Shown: positions 1 through 11,733 of the stretch, piece after piece | Numbering within the stretch: the first letter of the stretch is position 1 | Layout: each line of letters begins with the position of its first letter | NCBI GenBank assembly: GCA_034670405.1 | Contig: JAXDDX010000045.1 | Coordinates: 1,587,001 to 1,651,000 of the forward strand | Length of the DNA: 64,000 nt | Direction: 5' to 3' | Source of the DNA: Hoplostethus atlanticus | Taxonomy: Eukaryota > Chordata > Actinopteri > Trachichthyiformes > Trachichthyidae | The notes under the pieces: generated by a model | The model's input: only the letters and a program-made list of their open reading frames with translations | The model's database searches: none | Told to the model about the DNA's origin: nothing | Position numbers and translations under genes: made by a program

Positions 1-159
1 ATGGCAATGTGTCCGAGACCAGGGGAAGTCACTTTGGCTGGTGGCTGCAAGGAGCGCCGCTTGTTTTCTGGGACTTCAGCCCCACGTTTCCTGCATGCTG
101 ATTGGCCATGGTCAGATGACCGCAAGAGCTGGAGCAGCTGGTCTGGCTGGATGAGGAGG

Positions 160-330
160 CAGCTTGGCCTTGTGGTTAGAGAGATGTCTGGTGGTCAAAA
201 GGTCTCGGGTTCAAGACCCACAACAGCCTTGGTTGCTGTCAAAGTGTCCTTGAGCAAGACACTGAAGCCCAACCTGCTCATTGTAAGCTGCTCTAGAAGA
301 CAGCAAGGGTTGGGTGATTGGTCCTCACAC
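160..330 (+). repeat. tRNA-derived SINE fragment
   Basis: A pol III A-box-like stretch (GTGGTTAGAGAGA) is followed by a B-box-like GGGTTCAAGACCC and then by GTGTCCTTGAGCAAGACACTG. The same head-plus-tail arrangement recurs at 13490-13620 on the same strand and, reversed, near 8160-8275, which marks it as an interspersed family and not a gene. The open frame across it is a by-product of the repeat. Confidence 0.6.
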
Positions 331-440
331 TGATGAACAAGACTGAGGTGGTGGTGCATTGACAAGCAAGACAAGCAAGCAAGCCATTCAAATGGGGCAA
401 AACCAGAAACCCTGGGAAATGTTGTCGGTGTTGAGGCTCC

Positions 441-790
441 AAATTGTGCTTCCCCATTTGAGTGATTTTAAAGCTGCACTAGGCAACTTCATATGTTGGC
501 AGCTCCAAATGGCAGCGAGAGGTAACTACTTGAAAAATGAACTTCATTACCCATAAATCCTGTGTGACATCAGTAAACCGGTCTATTTATACCAAAGAAA
601 CCAAAGATCTACTGTTGGTGAGTCCAGCTTTCTCTGGATGGAGACACTTCTGGATTTCTCTCTTCAGTTCGACACCAGGATTGAATTTGGACCAATAGGG
701 TGAATCTACGGTCTCAGGTAGTGGGGATGGGACGCTCTGCTCTGCTGCAGCATCACTTCCTGGTTCAGACTGAGAAGACGGCTGGAGGGT
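441..790. repeat. dispersed repeat family A, copy 1
   Basis: Contains CCAAATGGCAGCGAGAGG, CCTGTGTGACATCAGTAAAC, a GACACCAGGATTGAAT block and GGTCTCAGGTAGTGGGGATG. These blocks recur in the same order at 4780-4960, 52945-53217 and 58812-58965, so this is an interspersed repeat with at least four partial copies. I cannot assign it to a named family. Confidence 0.7.
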
Positions 791-1182
791 TACATACAAA
801 GTTTGCCTAATGCAGCATCGAATTACCAAAGATCAAGGCAAATTAAATCAGCAAAAAATCAGCAAGGGGATTTCCCCCTGCGATGGATTCAGTCCCTGGC
901 TGATCCCTAATGTATTTATCCAGCTAGATGCCTAAAAACAGAACTGAAAATATTCAGTACCTCATCCTTACTGAACTGCTGCGTTGATGCAGAAAGAAGA
1001 CTAGATAAACAAACATGGCCGCCGCTGGCTGGCTCTGTGTTTGGCCGAGGACCAGGGGGGCGATGATGGAAACACTAGACGGCTGGATCCATTATTCATC
1101 CCCAATCACAGACGCGCTCTCCCGGGATGGATCATTTGTTTCTGGCTGGGCCTTCTGAAACATAGACAGTTCACACATGAGT

Positions 1183-1183
<1 letters not shown>

Positions 1184-1263
<80 letters not shown>

Positions 1264-1275
1264 CACACACACACA
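1184..1275. repeat. (CA)n microsatellite, about 90 bp
   Basis: Nearly pure CA dinucleotide run with one CG interruption. Every reading frame across it is open on both strands, so open frames here mean nothing. Confidence 0.97.
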
Positions 1276-4200
1276 AAATCTCTCTCTTGCCCTTTCTGTC
1301 ATTGCCAAACTGACAGCGAGCCATTCAGTCTTATCACCGCTCCACAGTGAAGCAAGTGTTGGAGGATCCAGACCAGAGACATTACAAAGCAATTAAAACC
1401 ATGACCACACTCTCTTCTTCTCTGGTTCTGTCTAACCACACACTCTTCTTCTCTGGTTCTGTCTAATCACCCCAGCAGGCGTTTGACTGACAGCAAGGTG
1501 TAGGAGGAGTCCAACCCCCATAGGTTTACATGATGGGCAGCTTCAATGTCAACCCACGCGAGCACAACATTTTCACAACATGAGATTTGGAACCGGCTTT
1601 GATCTGACATCTGAAAGATATTTAGGTCCTTTGCAGGTACTTTTATTTTGGAGATTTTCCAAAACTCCCCCCCCTCTCTAGTTCAGCCTCATCACACTCT
1701 TTCCTGTTCTCTAGCTCTGAACACACTCTATCTCCACCCCCCCAGGGCTTGCTGGGCTGTATCCCCATGCCACCCGGCCACTGACAGACAATATCCAGAC
1801 CCACTTTCACACGGCAGACTGACAGACTGCCAGACACTAAATGTTCTTGCAAAGCTACAGAAAACAATTGAGCTGCTGCTAGTTCAGACAGACAACTCAC
1901 CTATTATGTTGAGCAGAAGTGTTAATGCAGATTTTATTTTGGCGTCAAGACTCCGCAACGCGTAATGTAAGCCAGCCAAAAGCGAGAGCAGGGAGAGATC
2001 AATAGCGCCCCCTATAGGGAACCATGAAGAAACAGAGCCCACAGGTGGATGGTGAGGTGGCGAGAGGCAGCAGAAGAAAGTGAATACGCAGACGATGGCA
2101 ATACGCCGGCTCAGCTGACCGGATCCATCAGTTTCAAGTAAAGTGATCTGATAAATTGTTTCAAGAACAACAGTGAAAACGTCTCACCCAGATTTTCCAC
2201 TTGCTGTAAGAAAAATATGATTTTAAGACTCAATACTCGAGTAAATGACTTGTGTGTGTTTTCCACCTTTATTATCATAACTTAACATTCCTAATTTGGT
2301 TCATTTGAAATCTCTCATGTTTCCCAACCAGCCTCCTTCCAGCGCTGAGGGCGTCTGCCCATAGATTATCCAGAGTTTGTTTTTGTCTTTTTCCATTTCT
2401 AGTTGAGAGGTTGTGATGATCAGACCATCTGATCGATCAGGGCCTGTGAGGAACTCCAACCTCGAGGCCTTTGTTCAACTAATGAATTTAATCTGCCAGA
2501 GTGTCTGCCTGGTTCTCCGTTGTGTTGAGACTCCCAGCAGTGGTTTGGGGGGATCGTTGTGTTGAGGCCCTTTCATTTCCTGTTTGTTGAATTAGTGGAG
2601 GATCTACTCTATATAATGTAATGGAAGGTATAGTGGCTGATACATGACTGATACACCTGATTGATTTAGTGTTTAGATCATGTAGCTTGTTAGCTAGCTA
2701 ACCATAGTATCTGGTCAGCTAACCATCACTGTCTTGTTGTTAACACATCTGGTTAGCACACTAGCTAACGTATCTAGTTTGCTAAATTAGCCTGCTGTGT
2801 TCAAGAAAGAATTGTGCAATCCTTCATGCAGGAACGATCTGGGATCAAGGTGTAGGACTACAGTAGCTAGCGCTGTGTGTGATGGTGGCAGAGGTTTCTG
2901 GTCGGCGGTGGGATCGGGCCTGTCGGACCTCTTAAGGGACGAACTCAAGCCGTTCAGCTCAGAGCACGAATTGTCGCTCACACCAACGTGTTCGAGCCTG
3001 AAGAAATCCTTCTTGATTTCATTCGTTGCTTTGGGGTTTCATTTGTTTTATTTGCACATTTAAAACTGACAAAGAAAGAGAGGAAATTACAGAGTGCAGG
3101 TATAAATACATCTCAGCTCGAAAGAAATGAGGAAACAAAAATGCAGCTGAACTGGATGAAGTCAGCAATATGAAACCCAACCTGAGAGAGGCAGCTAGCT
3201 AACAGGCCTGGCTGTGTGTTGGGGATACGATTTTACCATGATGACGTTCTGTAGGCGCCATGGGAATGCAGTTGCTTTCAGTACAACCCATTGTGACGTT
3301 GAATATGATGTTGATGCGACGGCCTGCACTGAAATCACTGATATGAAGGGCTTAAGATCCCTTAAGATCTTTAAGGGTTAAGATCCATTCAAGGGTGATT
3401 ATTGTTGTCAATCTTGTGCTATCAGTTATCTTTTAAGATCTCTTCACGTTGTGAAACCTGCGTAACTACAGCGTCAAAATGAAAGGTTGCCCAAATGAAG
3501 GTCATTAGGGTTGACCTTGAACTCAGCCTCCTCTTGCACGTCATCGTCTATCAATTTCTTGCTGGAAAATCAATTCAGAATCTATCCTTGTGGATTCCAC
3601 ACTCTGAGACCCTCCAGTCATTGAACCTTTTCTACTTTTTCCAAGGACATGCTGTGATCATTTCAGGTAGACAAGATAAGACCACTGTAATAAGTTCAGA
3701 AACGAAAAACCCCAGACTCTTGAAAGATTACCCCCAGAAGACTGAAGCCTTAGCCTCGCCATCCAAGAAGGGGGTACTGCCCAAACCACCCCCATCCCCC
3801 GAACCCCCTCTTGCCCTGGCATAAAGAGCGGATGGGAAGGGATGGGAAGGGAAGGGAAGGGAAGGGGGGGGCGTCACACATTCTGGCATGGGCACCATTC
3901 TCACCCCCTTCCCCGTTGGCTCGCCAGGCTCTCCCAGGGCTCGGCTAATCCTCTTATTCACCGGCCGACTGGATGGATGCATGGCTCCCACAACTAGACC
4001 CTCTGTTAATGCACATACAGGCGAGGCTGGCCACTCTCCGCTGAATAAACACACTGACACAGTTGTGGTCTTTCTCCCTGCAAACACTGAGCAAGAATCC
4101 ATTCTACTCATTCACTCCTTTCCAGTACAGCATAAGCATGTACTCCCCCTCTCCTTCCTTCCTCAACCCCTAAATTACATCCCTCCGTCCTCCTGAATCG

Positions 4201-4779
4201 CCTCCCTGCTTCCCGCTGCTTCCTTCCTGTCCTCCTAAATCACCTCCTCTCTCCTCACCTTCCTCCTCTTCTTGCACCTGATCACGCTGCTGTCCTGTTA
4301 ACAAACATTAAGGAAACCTTTCTGCCTTTCCTCTCAGCGCGTCTCTATCGTCCATGACCGTTCAGGGGACACATAAATATTTGTTCCATCTATTATCCGG
4401 CTGACCTCTGACCCTTGACCTCCTTACTGTTGGTTGCTTGGAACGTAAAGCTTATTCTACTGTTGAACTCAGTGTAACTTGATAAGGACGGCAGCTAAAT
4501 GCCTCAAATACTGCAGTTCTACAAGAAGATATTAAGATCTGAAAAGTGATATTCCAAAATTCTATATATCAATTTTGGGAGAAAAATTACCTAAAGTTGA
4601 TGTAATATTTCAAACATTTAGAGGATCTGGTATTTAAAAGCTTCTCAATTTGCCAGTTAAGGGCTTCAGTTCCCTGGTATCCCTTCAATAGTACAGTAAT
4701 TATCTCATGAAATGTAGAAATGTCATGGTTGATTATTGTTATTATTATGGACAATGAGACTTTGACGGGTGATTCATCT

Positions 4780-4960
4780 GAATCACTGGATAGGTCACTT
4801 CCTGTGTGGAGAAAATTTCCCACCAGTGACCAAACCGACACCAGGATTTAATCTGGACCAATAGGGTGAATCTATGGTCTCAGGTAGTGGGGATGGGACG
4901 CTCTGCTCTGCTGCAGCATCACTTCCTGGTTCAGACTGAGAAGACTGAGAAGGTTCAACC
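4780..4960. repeat. dispersed repeat family A, copy 2
   Basis: Shares the GACACCAGGATTTAAT, ACCAATAGGGTGAATC and GGTCTCAGGTAGTGGGGATG blocks with copies at 441-790 and 52945-53217, plus the upstream GGTCACTTCCTGTGTGGAG block that it shares only with the 53 kb copy. Confidence 0.7.
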
Positions 4961-6207
4961 TCAACAGTATCTCCCTGCAGCTTTAATATTTCAGGTCTAA
5001 CGCACATGAGCTTGTCTGAGCAGGTGTGTTCTTTGTAGAGTAACAAAAGGCGTCCAGCCCAACTCATGTGTCATGTGTTGCCACAACGCCGTGTGGCCTG
5101 TAACTCAAACCCGGTGCCTTTGATGTGTACATGTACGAGTATTGTTTGTCCGCCTCTGCTATTCATACCGCAGAGCAGCGAAGAACAAGAGAGTCAACCT
5201 TGGGGCGCGGTGCACGCCCGGTGGAAAGCCGATGATTGAGTGAAACTGAACCGGCAGACGCTCAGACAGGCAATCAAAGGGGCAGTGTGTCAGTCAATGG
5301 CACAATTACCTTCCTGTTTGTAGAGAGGCCTCTGCATTCAGACTGGTTGGTGCAAAAACAACCGGCGGACCGGCGGCGAAGTGCAGGAGGCGGCCAAGTC
5401 AACCCAAATGAGCACAAAACCATCACAACGTCAACATTATGTTATTATGGCATGGAAAAAAATCAAATTAAAACAGCTTTGAAAACTGTTTTGAACTGAA
5501 ATCAGAAAGATATTTAGAAAGATTTAACAAAACAATGCAGGAAGCAACTTTAATTTTGTATTTACAGGGGTTTCAACATCCATTCAACATCCATTTAACA
5601 TCTATTCCACGTCTAAATGTTTGCTGGACTATTTAAAGTACTGGGATCTGATGGTTAAAGTACTGGGATCACACTCAACAAAGAGAATATATTTCCATGA
5701 TGTCCCAAAGCTGTTTTAAGATGAAGTTTTACTCATATAGGCAAAAGTCCACCAGCCAATCTAAACATATCATTATTTTACCATCTTATTCTGTCACAGC
5801 AACTCCAAGGCTGTCTCCTCGCTGTTGAGGTTGTTGTACAGTTTGTCAGAAGAAGAGTCACCTGAACGCATCACTGATTATTAAAGCAGCCAGAGCATGG
5901 AGGAGCGAGATGAGCTCAGTGATAATCCTCTGTTGATACTGAATACCGTCGGAGGTGGAGCCCTTCCCTACACCCGACTGAAGACACACATTTATGTTAC
6001 TGTACTTGTGAGGACCTTTATTGACTACATTCACTAACTAACCCCTAACCTTAACCCTAACCTAATCCAAACCCTAAAGCCATGCTAACCCTGAACTAGC
6101 CCCTTAAAGAAGTGACAACCAGCCAAAATGATTTTCCTCATATATCTTTATGAGGACATGCACACGTTCACACAGAGCATGCCAACATATGCATGTACAC
6201 ACACATG

Positions 6208-6208
<1 letters not shown>

Positions 6209-6244
<36 letters not shown>

Positions 6245-6431
6245 TAGTAGCAGACAGGTGTTTCATGTCAGAGCTGCTGTTTACACTGTCTAGTTTCCAT
6301 TTCCACCTTAAGAGACGAGGCTGAGCTCGGGGGCTTCCTCTCTCCTGACCCCGGCCACGCCACGCTGCCATTACCGGATCAGATAAGGAGAGAAGAAGAA
6401 GAAGAAGAAGAAGAAGAAGAGAAAAAAAAAA
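6209..6431. repeat. (CA)n and (GAA)n microsatellites
   Basis: A CA run at 6209-6242 and a purine run of about ten GAA units followed by poly-A at 6392-6431. Confidence 0.95.
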
Positions 6432-6684
6432 AGCAGTGAGGCAAGACAGATGAGTTGGAGCGAGAACTGACACTGGCCAAAAGGGAGAGATGTTATTTGG
6501 ACTTGGAGCATTTCTTTTTTTTTTTTGTAATGTCAGACCTTCAGTGAGTCAAGACACCAGTGGAGTACACGGGAAGGGAGGGAGAGAAAAAAGAAGAAGA
6601 AGAAATAGTGAGATTCTGAATGATTAAAGTGGTAATCCTCCAGTTCCTTGTTTTTTATCCAGTCTCCATCTTTGTCTCCCAGCC

Positions 6685-6826
6685 TCACTGTGGTGTTCCT
6701 CATTGTGGTGTTCTTCACTGTGGTGTTCCTCATTGTGGTGTTCTTCACTGTGGTGTTCCTCACTGTGGTGTTCTTCACTGTGGTGTTCCTCACTGTGGTG
6801 TTCTTCACTGTAGTGTTCCTCACTGC
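6685..6826. repeat. 15-bp minisatellite with alternating unit variants
   Basis: About nine copies of TGTGGTGTTCYTCAY. Units ending TTCCTCA and TTCTTCA alternate, giving a 30-bp higher-order period. Because 15 is divisible by three, frames stay open on both strands (the periodic NTTVR-type peptides), which is not evidence of coding. Confidence 0.92.
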
Positions 6827-6879
6827 TCTTCCCAGAGATCACCTGTCAATCAAACAGTGTGTCCAGTACTGTGACGTCT

Positions 6880-7140
6880 TTCTCCTTGGATTTTCTGTTG
6901 ATGGAGTTTTAGTTCCTGTAGGTGGCGCTCTTCTCTTTGTCTGTTCAGCCATGGTGGCTATTGCTGCTCATGCTAACTACCCAGTTCTTCTTCTGTTGAA
7001 ACGTAAAACGCATCACTTCCTGTCTCCAGAGGGTTTCTCCCAGGAAAGACCTACCTGACACCGGGTGTTTAGAACAGCAGATGGAGAAGCTTCATGACCT
7101 GGTAGAGGTTGATCACTGTTGAGGTCCAGAGATCAGAGAG
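6880..7140. repeat. dispersed repeat family B, copy 1
   Basis: Begins TTGGATTTTCTGTTGATGG and runs through TGCTCATGCTAACTACCCAG and ATCACTTCCTGTCTCCAGAG. A second copy lies at 12085-12245 and a piece of its right side (ACCGGGTGTT, GAACAGCAGATGGA) at 60345-60420. Family not named. Confidence 0.65.
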
Positions 7141-8159
7141 AGGAGAGGACAGAGATCTAGAGGAACATGATTATGATTGAACATGATTCTTGTTGCTTGA
7201 ACTTCCAACCTCTGACCTTTAAACAAAAGGTCACGGCCTCGCCATGGCCTCAGCGTTGGAGTTGCATAAGCAAGTGAAGAGCAGCAGAGTGAATGAAAAG
7301 AACTTAAAAGGGCAAGAAAGAAAAACAGTTTATCATTTCTTCCTGCTGGAATAATTGTTCTTCTATTGCCGGTTTTGGTTAGAAAGCTTTGAAGGAAAGA
7401 GCGGCTAGCATTAGCTGCAAGGCTGTTGGAATGCATTGCAGTAAATCACATTCATTGTCTGTGTACTCATGCAATGAATTATGGGATTATGGGAGATTTC
7501 AGCCAGACCAGGGCCTCCTACTGCCCGTGTTTCTTCTTCAATCACAAGCTTCCTCGGATGAACGAATCGCACTTTCTGCACTTCTTTGTAAAACTGAACT
7601 GGAATCAGATGAACACTAACAGCTGCACATGAGCTTGTTTGTACGGTATCTGCTGCTGCTGAGTTCATGTCTGTCTCATGTATTTACTCTTAAGCAAATG
7701 CTATTTTTTAATCTGCAACATGGGAAAGCTGCTTCAGGTTTTCAAACCTCATCTAATGCGAACTACTTTGGCCTCATAGCAGTCAGATTACTGGCACCCT
7801 GTATGGAAAATATCTACTTTAAATGAGTACTTTATTACTTACCTCCTAACTCGCTGACATCTTACATCTCATCTAATCCTGGATCAGACCAGTATGACCC
7901 AGAGCTCAGAGGGAATAAAACCACACAGCATGATGCCTTCTCCTCTAATTTACAGTAGCATGATACTGTCCAGCCTAGAATCAGGTCATGACTTGAGTTA
8001 GTCTGTTTGTACCACTGACAAAATGTTAGTTCACATGCTGTTTAGTATTTCTGGCATTTGAGTTGTGTGGTCAGTCCCATCAGTCTGTAACCATCACGCC
8101 TGTGTGTGTGCTGGTCGATGTGAATGTATATTACATTACAGCTGACACTGAGCTGGGAG

Positions 8160-8275
8160 GGCTTCAGTGTGTATTTCAGGGACACTTTGACAGCACTCAT
8201 GGCTGTTGGGTATAAAACCTGTGACCTTTTTGTTACAGGAAGGTCTCTCTAACCACTAGTCCACCCTGCTGCATC
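8160..8275 (-). repeat. tRNA-derived SINE fragment
   Basis: On the - strand it reads GGACTAGTGGTTAGAGAGAC, then AGGTCACAGGTTTTATACCC, then GTCAAAGTGTCCCTG. This is the same head and tail order as the + strand copies at 160-330 and 13490-13620. Confidence 0.6.
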
Positions 8276-8889
8276 TAATATTGCACCTTATGTTCTGTTC
8301 AAAAATTCATATCTGCAGACCACTACATAGATGCAATCAGAGCCACAACGTTGTTTGCTTCATGGCCCTGACAGCAGCTAATAATCAGAATAACATCCTA
8401 CCCAGACGAGCCCAGTCCCAACGAACCACTGTTCAGTCTGAAAGGTCCGGTAAAAACCTCTGATAGTCCTTTCAATAACAGAATATTAGTGGTTTAAATG
8501 CTTATTTCTTTTGGTTGGAAGACAAAATATTCTTCTTCTTAGAGGAAGTGACATCAACGAGTTTCCGGAAAAGTCTGAAACTGTTTCTCAACATTTCCTC
8601 TGCCTCCATGCTTTGGTGCATGTCACATCAGGTTACTTAGTGACCTGTAGGCCACTGAACACGATCACGTCTTGGTTCTGCTTTGTGTTCGTTATGGTAA
8701 CGAGGTGTGTTGCCGTTGACGATGTCTCGTCCTTGATGACCTGGAACCGCGGCCCTCAGGCTCCGACTCCAGTTCATTACCGTGACAGATGCCAAGGCAG
8801 CCGGTCGTTTTAATGATATCGCCTCCTAACCATCACACCATGAGGGGTCGTGTGTTCATGCCTGTGACTGAACTCTGGAGCATTCTAGT

Positions 8890-9118
8890 TAGTTAGCTAG
8901 GGAGGGAGGTGGGGAGGCAGGTGGGGAGCTAAGTATGGAGCTAAGTAGGAAGGGACCTAAGTAAGTAGGAAGGTAGCTAGGTAGGTAAGGACCTAGATAG
9001 GTAGAAATGGAGGCAGGGACCTAAGGTAGGCAGGTAGATAGGGACCTAGGGAGGGAGGGAGGTAGGGAGGTAGGGAGGTAGGTAGGTAGGTAGGGGGGGT
9101 ATTTAGGTAGGTGGGTAG
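8890..9118. repeat. (TAGG)n-rich degenerate tract, left part
   Basis: Irregular GGTAGGTAGG/GGGAGG repeats. The same repeat type resumes at 10045-10150 beyond a LINE 3' end, so the LINE fragment appears to have landed inside one tetranucleotide tract. Confidence 0.85.
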
Positions 9119-10044
9119 TTTCGCCGCAGGCTGAAAACCCACCTCTTCAAGAAACACTACCCTAACCCTTCCTCTTCAAGAAACACTACCCTGACCCTTC
9201 CTCTTCAAGAAACACTACCCTGACCCTTCCTCTTCAAGAAACACTACCCTGACCCTTCCTCTTCAAGAAACACTACCCTGACCCTTCATCTTCTAGAAAC
9301 ACTACCCTGACTCTTCCTCTTCAAGAAACACTACCCTGACCCTTCATCTTCTAGAAACACTACCCTGACCCTTCCTCTTCAAGAAACACTACCCTGACCC
9401 TTCCTCTTCAAGAAACACTACCCTGACCCTTCCTCTTCTAGAAATACTACCCTGACTCTTCCTCTTCTAGAAACACTACCCTGACCCTTCCTCTTCAATA
9501 AACACTACCCTGACCCTTCCTCTTCAATAAACACTACCCTGACCCTTCCTCTTCAGGAAACACTACCCTGACTCTTCATCTTCTAGAAACACTACCCTGA
9601 CCCTTCCTCTTCAAGAAACACTACCCTGACTCTTCATCTTCTAGAAACACTACCCTGACCCTTCCTCTTCAAGAAACACTACCCTGACCCTTCCTCTTCT
9701 AGAAACACTACCCTGACCCTTCCTCTTCAAGAAACACCACCCTGACTCTTCATCTTCTAGAAACACTACCCTGACCCTTCCTCTTCAAGAAACACTACCC
9801 TGACCCTTCCTCTTAGCTCTTGATCATTTGCTTCACTTATTTGTCTCCTTTGTTTAAAGTAGGTAGCTAACTTATTGTACTTTTACCTCAGCACTGGTTC
9901 TGCTCTTAGATGATTGTTTAAGAAGGAAATGCACTTCTGATTTCTGGTGACTAGTAGTTCTCTTGTCTACCTATGTTGAATGCACTTATTGTAAGTCGCT
10001 TTGGATAAAAGCGTCTGATAAATGAGTGTAATGTAATATAATGT
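9119..10044 (+). mobile_element. 5'-truncated LINE 3' end with internal minisatellite
   Basis: The left edge reads in frame as FRRRLKTHLFKKHYP, the style of peptide that ends ORF2 of fish L2/Rex-like LINEs. The right edge has TCGCTTTGGATAAAAGCGTC followed by a TAATG-type tail, a very common teleost LINE/SINE terminus. The middle is a 29-bp minisatellite (9143-9817). Family assignment is from memory of these motifs; truncation and decay are visible. Confidence 0.7.
9143..9817. repeat. 29-bp minisatellite, about 23 copies
   Basis: The unit is CTTCAAGAAACACTACCC plus TGACCCTTCCT with variants (TCTAGAAA, TCAATAAA, ACTCTTCAT). The founding unit is the LINE ORF2 sequence encoding LFKKHYP, so the array grew by tandem duplication within the retrotransposon remnant. 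There are no unique spacers, so it is not a CRISPR array. Confidence 0.93.
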
Positions 10045-10150
10045 AATGTAGGTAGGTAGATAGTGAGGGAGGTAGGTAGGGAGGTAGGTAGGGAGGGAGG
10101 GAGGTAGGGAGGGAGGTGGGTAGGTAGGTAGTTGGTATTTAGGGAGGTAG
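10045..10150. repeat. (TAGG)n-rich degenerate tract, right part
   Basis: Continuation of the GGTAGGTAGGGAGG tract beyond the LINE 3' end. Confidence 0.85.
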
Positions 10151-10545
10151 GTTGTCTGATTTTCAGTGCTAAAACAGGTGACGTGATAAAACCACACAGA
10201 TATAAAATACAAGTTTATGCAGCTGAGATGAAAAAGCTCAAGGGGCTTATTCAGTTTTCTCACTTCAAGATAAACAGAAGAAACAACCAAAAAAATCATC
10301 AACATGAGTTCATCTAAACTGATCCAACATTTAAGTCTCAGTGTTTGTCTGTCAGGTGCACCACAGTGGGAATTGAGCCTTTGGCTGTTTTCATGTGCTG
10401 GATGATTGAAAGTACATGTTGTGTGGTTGCTTTAATCTCTCTATTATAGTGACTTGGCATTACGCTGCAAACCAAAGGATCAAATGAAACCAAACATACA
10501 TAAAACCATTAAGCCTTGTATCACAGAGTGCTATCTATCTATCCA

Positions 10546-10738
<193 letters not shown>

Positions 10739-10825
10739 AATAAAAGGAGGAAACTGGTTGCAGCAGGAAAACTAATAGGATATCAATCTGGATCATCCTC
10801 ACCCTGTTTTGTTTTCTCTCTGTAG

Positions 10826-10897
10826 CGGAGGTGGTCCAGGGGTATGGATACAGGAACCAGCGCAAATTCTCCGAAGACATCGACTGGTCGTATGCAG
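10826..10897 (+). CDS. ptprz1: ptprz1 exon 2: mature N terminus
   Basis: Follows acceptor TCTCTGTAG and ends at donor GTGAGT. It starts with two bases of a split codon and reads [23 protein letters not shown], equivalent to the human segment YYRQQRKLVEEIGWSYT. The split last codon (G plus GG) joins exon 3 as glycine. Confidence 0.9.
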
Positions 10898-11400
10898 GTG
10901 AGTGCAGAACATCAGAGCGTCCGTGGACGACCTGATCTCATGGTTGAATCAGTTCATCTAAAACATCCCATCAGGGAGGATCAGGAACGAATAACATCCA
11001 GTCAGTCAGTTTATGGTTTAGGTTTAGGTTTAGTTTAGTGGATATTAGTGGGTTTGGTAGTGTTGTTAGTAAATGATATTGGATGCAACATCACGTATTA
11101 AACAATCAAATTGATGTTTATTGCATTGAACGGCATTCTAATATAAAGTATGATTTTCATTTTTTTCACTTTATTTAAGTCTGGAGGAATACTTGAGGTT
11201 GTCCTCATTACAGTGATGTCAAGATAACAAAGTCAAAGAAATAATAATAAATGAACGATTGAAACTATAAAAAAATAAATAGAAAGTTAAATAAATATAT
11301 ATAATATATAAAATAATAAAATATTATTCCCCAATTTGTTTCAGATTTCATTTTGAGACATGTGAGAGATTATTTCCCAGCCCTGTTAAACGGTTAAACA

Positions 11401-11450
<50 letters not shown>

Positions 11451-11695
11451 ATGTGCCGACGCTTCGCTCTTTCAGCTTGTTTCTGCGTTTGCTTTCCCAT
11501 GTTGGCCTTTTCCTTTGTGGCTTCACTTTAGAATGAAAAGTGTGTTGATGCTGCAGACAGTGACCCGTTGGCCAAACCTCCACAGGTGGTGAGGAGAGGC
11601 ACTTTAATGTTCCTGCTTTGATGTGCAGTGAATACATGCTGACCTCAGAGCTGCAAAAGCCACCGTGTGAATCATGTGTGCACGCATCCCTGTGT

Positions 11696-11733
<38 letters not shown>

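Noticed and set aside
1041-1396. Several overlapping open frames on both strands encoding His-Thr or Cys-Val repeats
   Set aside because: They are translations of a (CA)n microsatellite.
3495-4196. Overlapping open frames of 100-127 codons on both strands
   Set aside because: Low-complexity Pro-rich translation of a C/G-skewed stretch (GGGAAGGGAAGG type), no homology recognised.
6030-6075. Telomere-like CCCTAA units, and TTAGGGTTAGGG at 41004-41015
   Set aside because: Too short and degenerate for an interstitial telomere array.
6533-7058. Long periodic open frames on both strands
   Set aside because: They derive from the 15-bp minisatellite, whose length keeps all frames open.
7629-7826. 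Hydrophobic open frame (MSLFVRYLLLLSSCLSHVF) that looks like a signal peptide and could be ptprz1 exon 1
   Set aside because: No consensus donor in the needed phase 1 follows (the nearest is GTCTGT), there is no similarity to known ptprz1 leaders, and short Leu-rich frames arise by chance.
9143-9817. 29-bp regular repeats resembling CRISPR repeat length
   Set aside because: Units are directly contiguous with no spacers, lie in a vertebrate intron or flank, and derive from a LINE tail.
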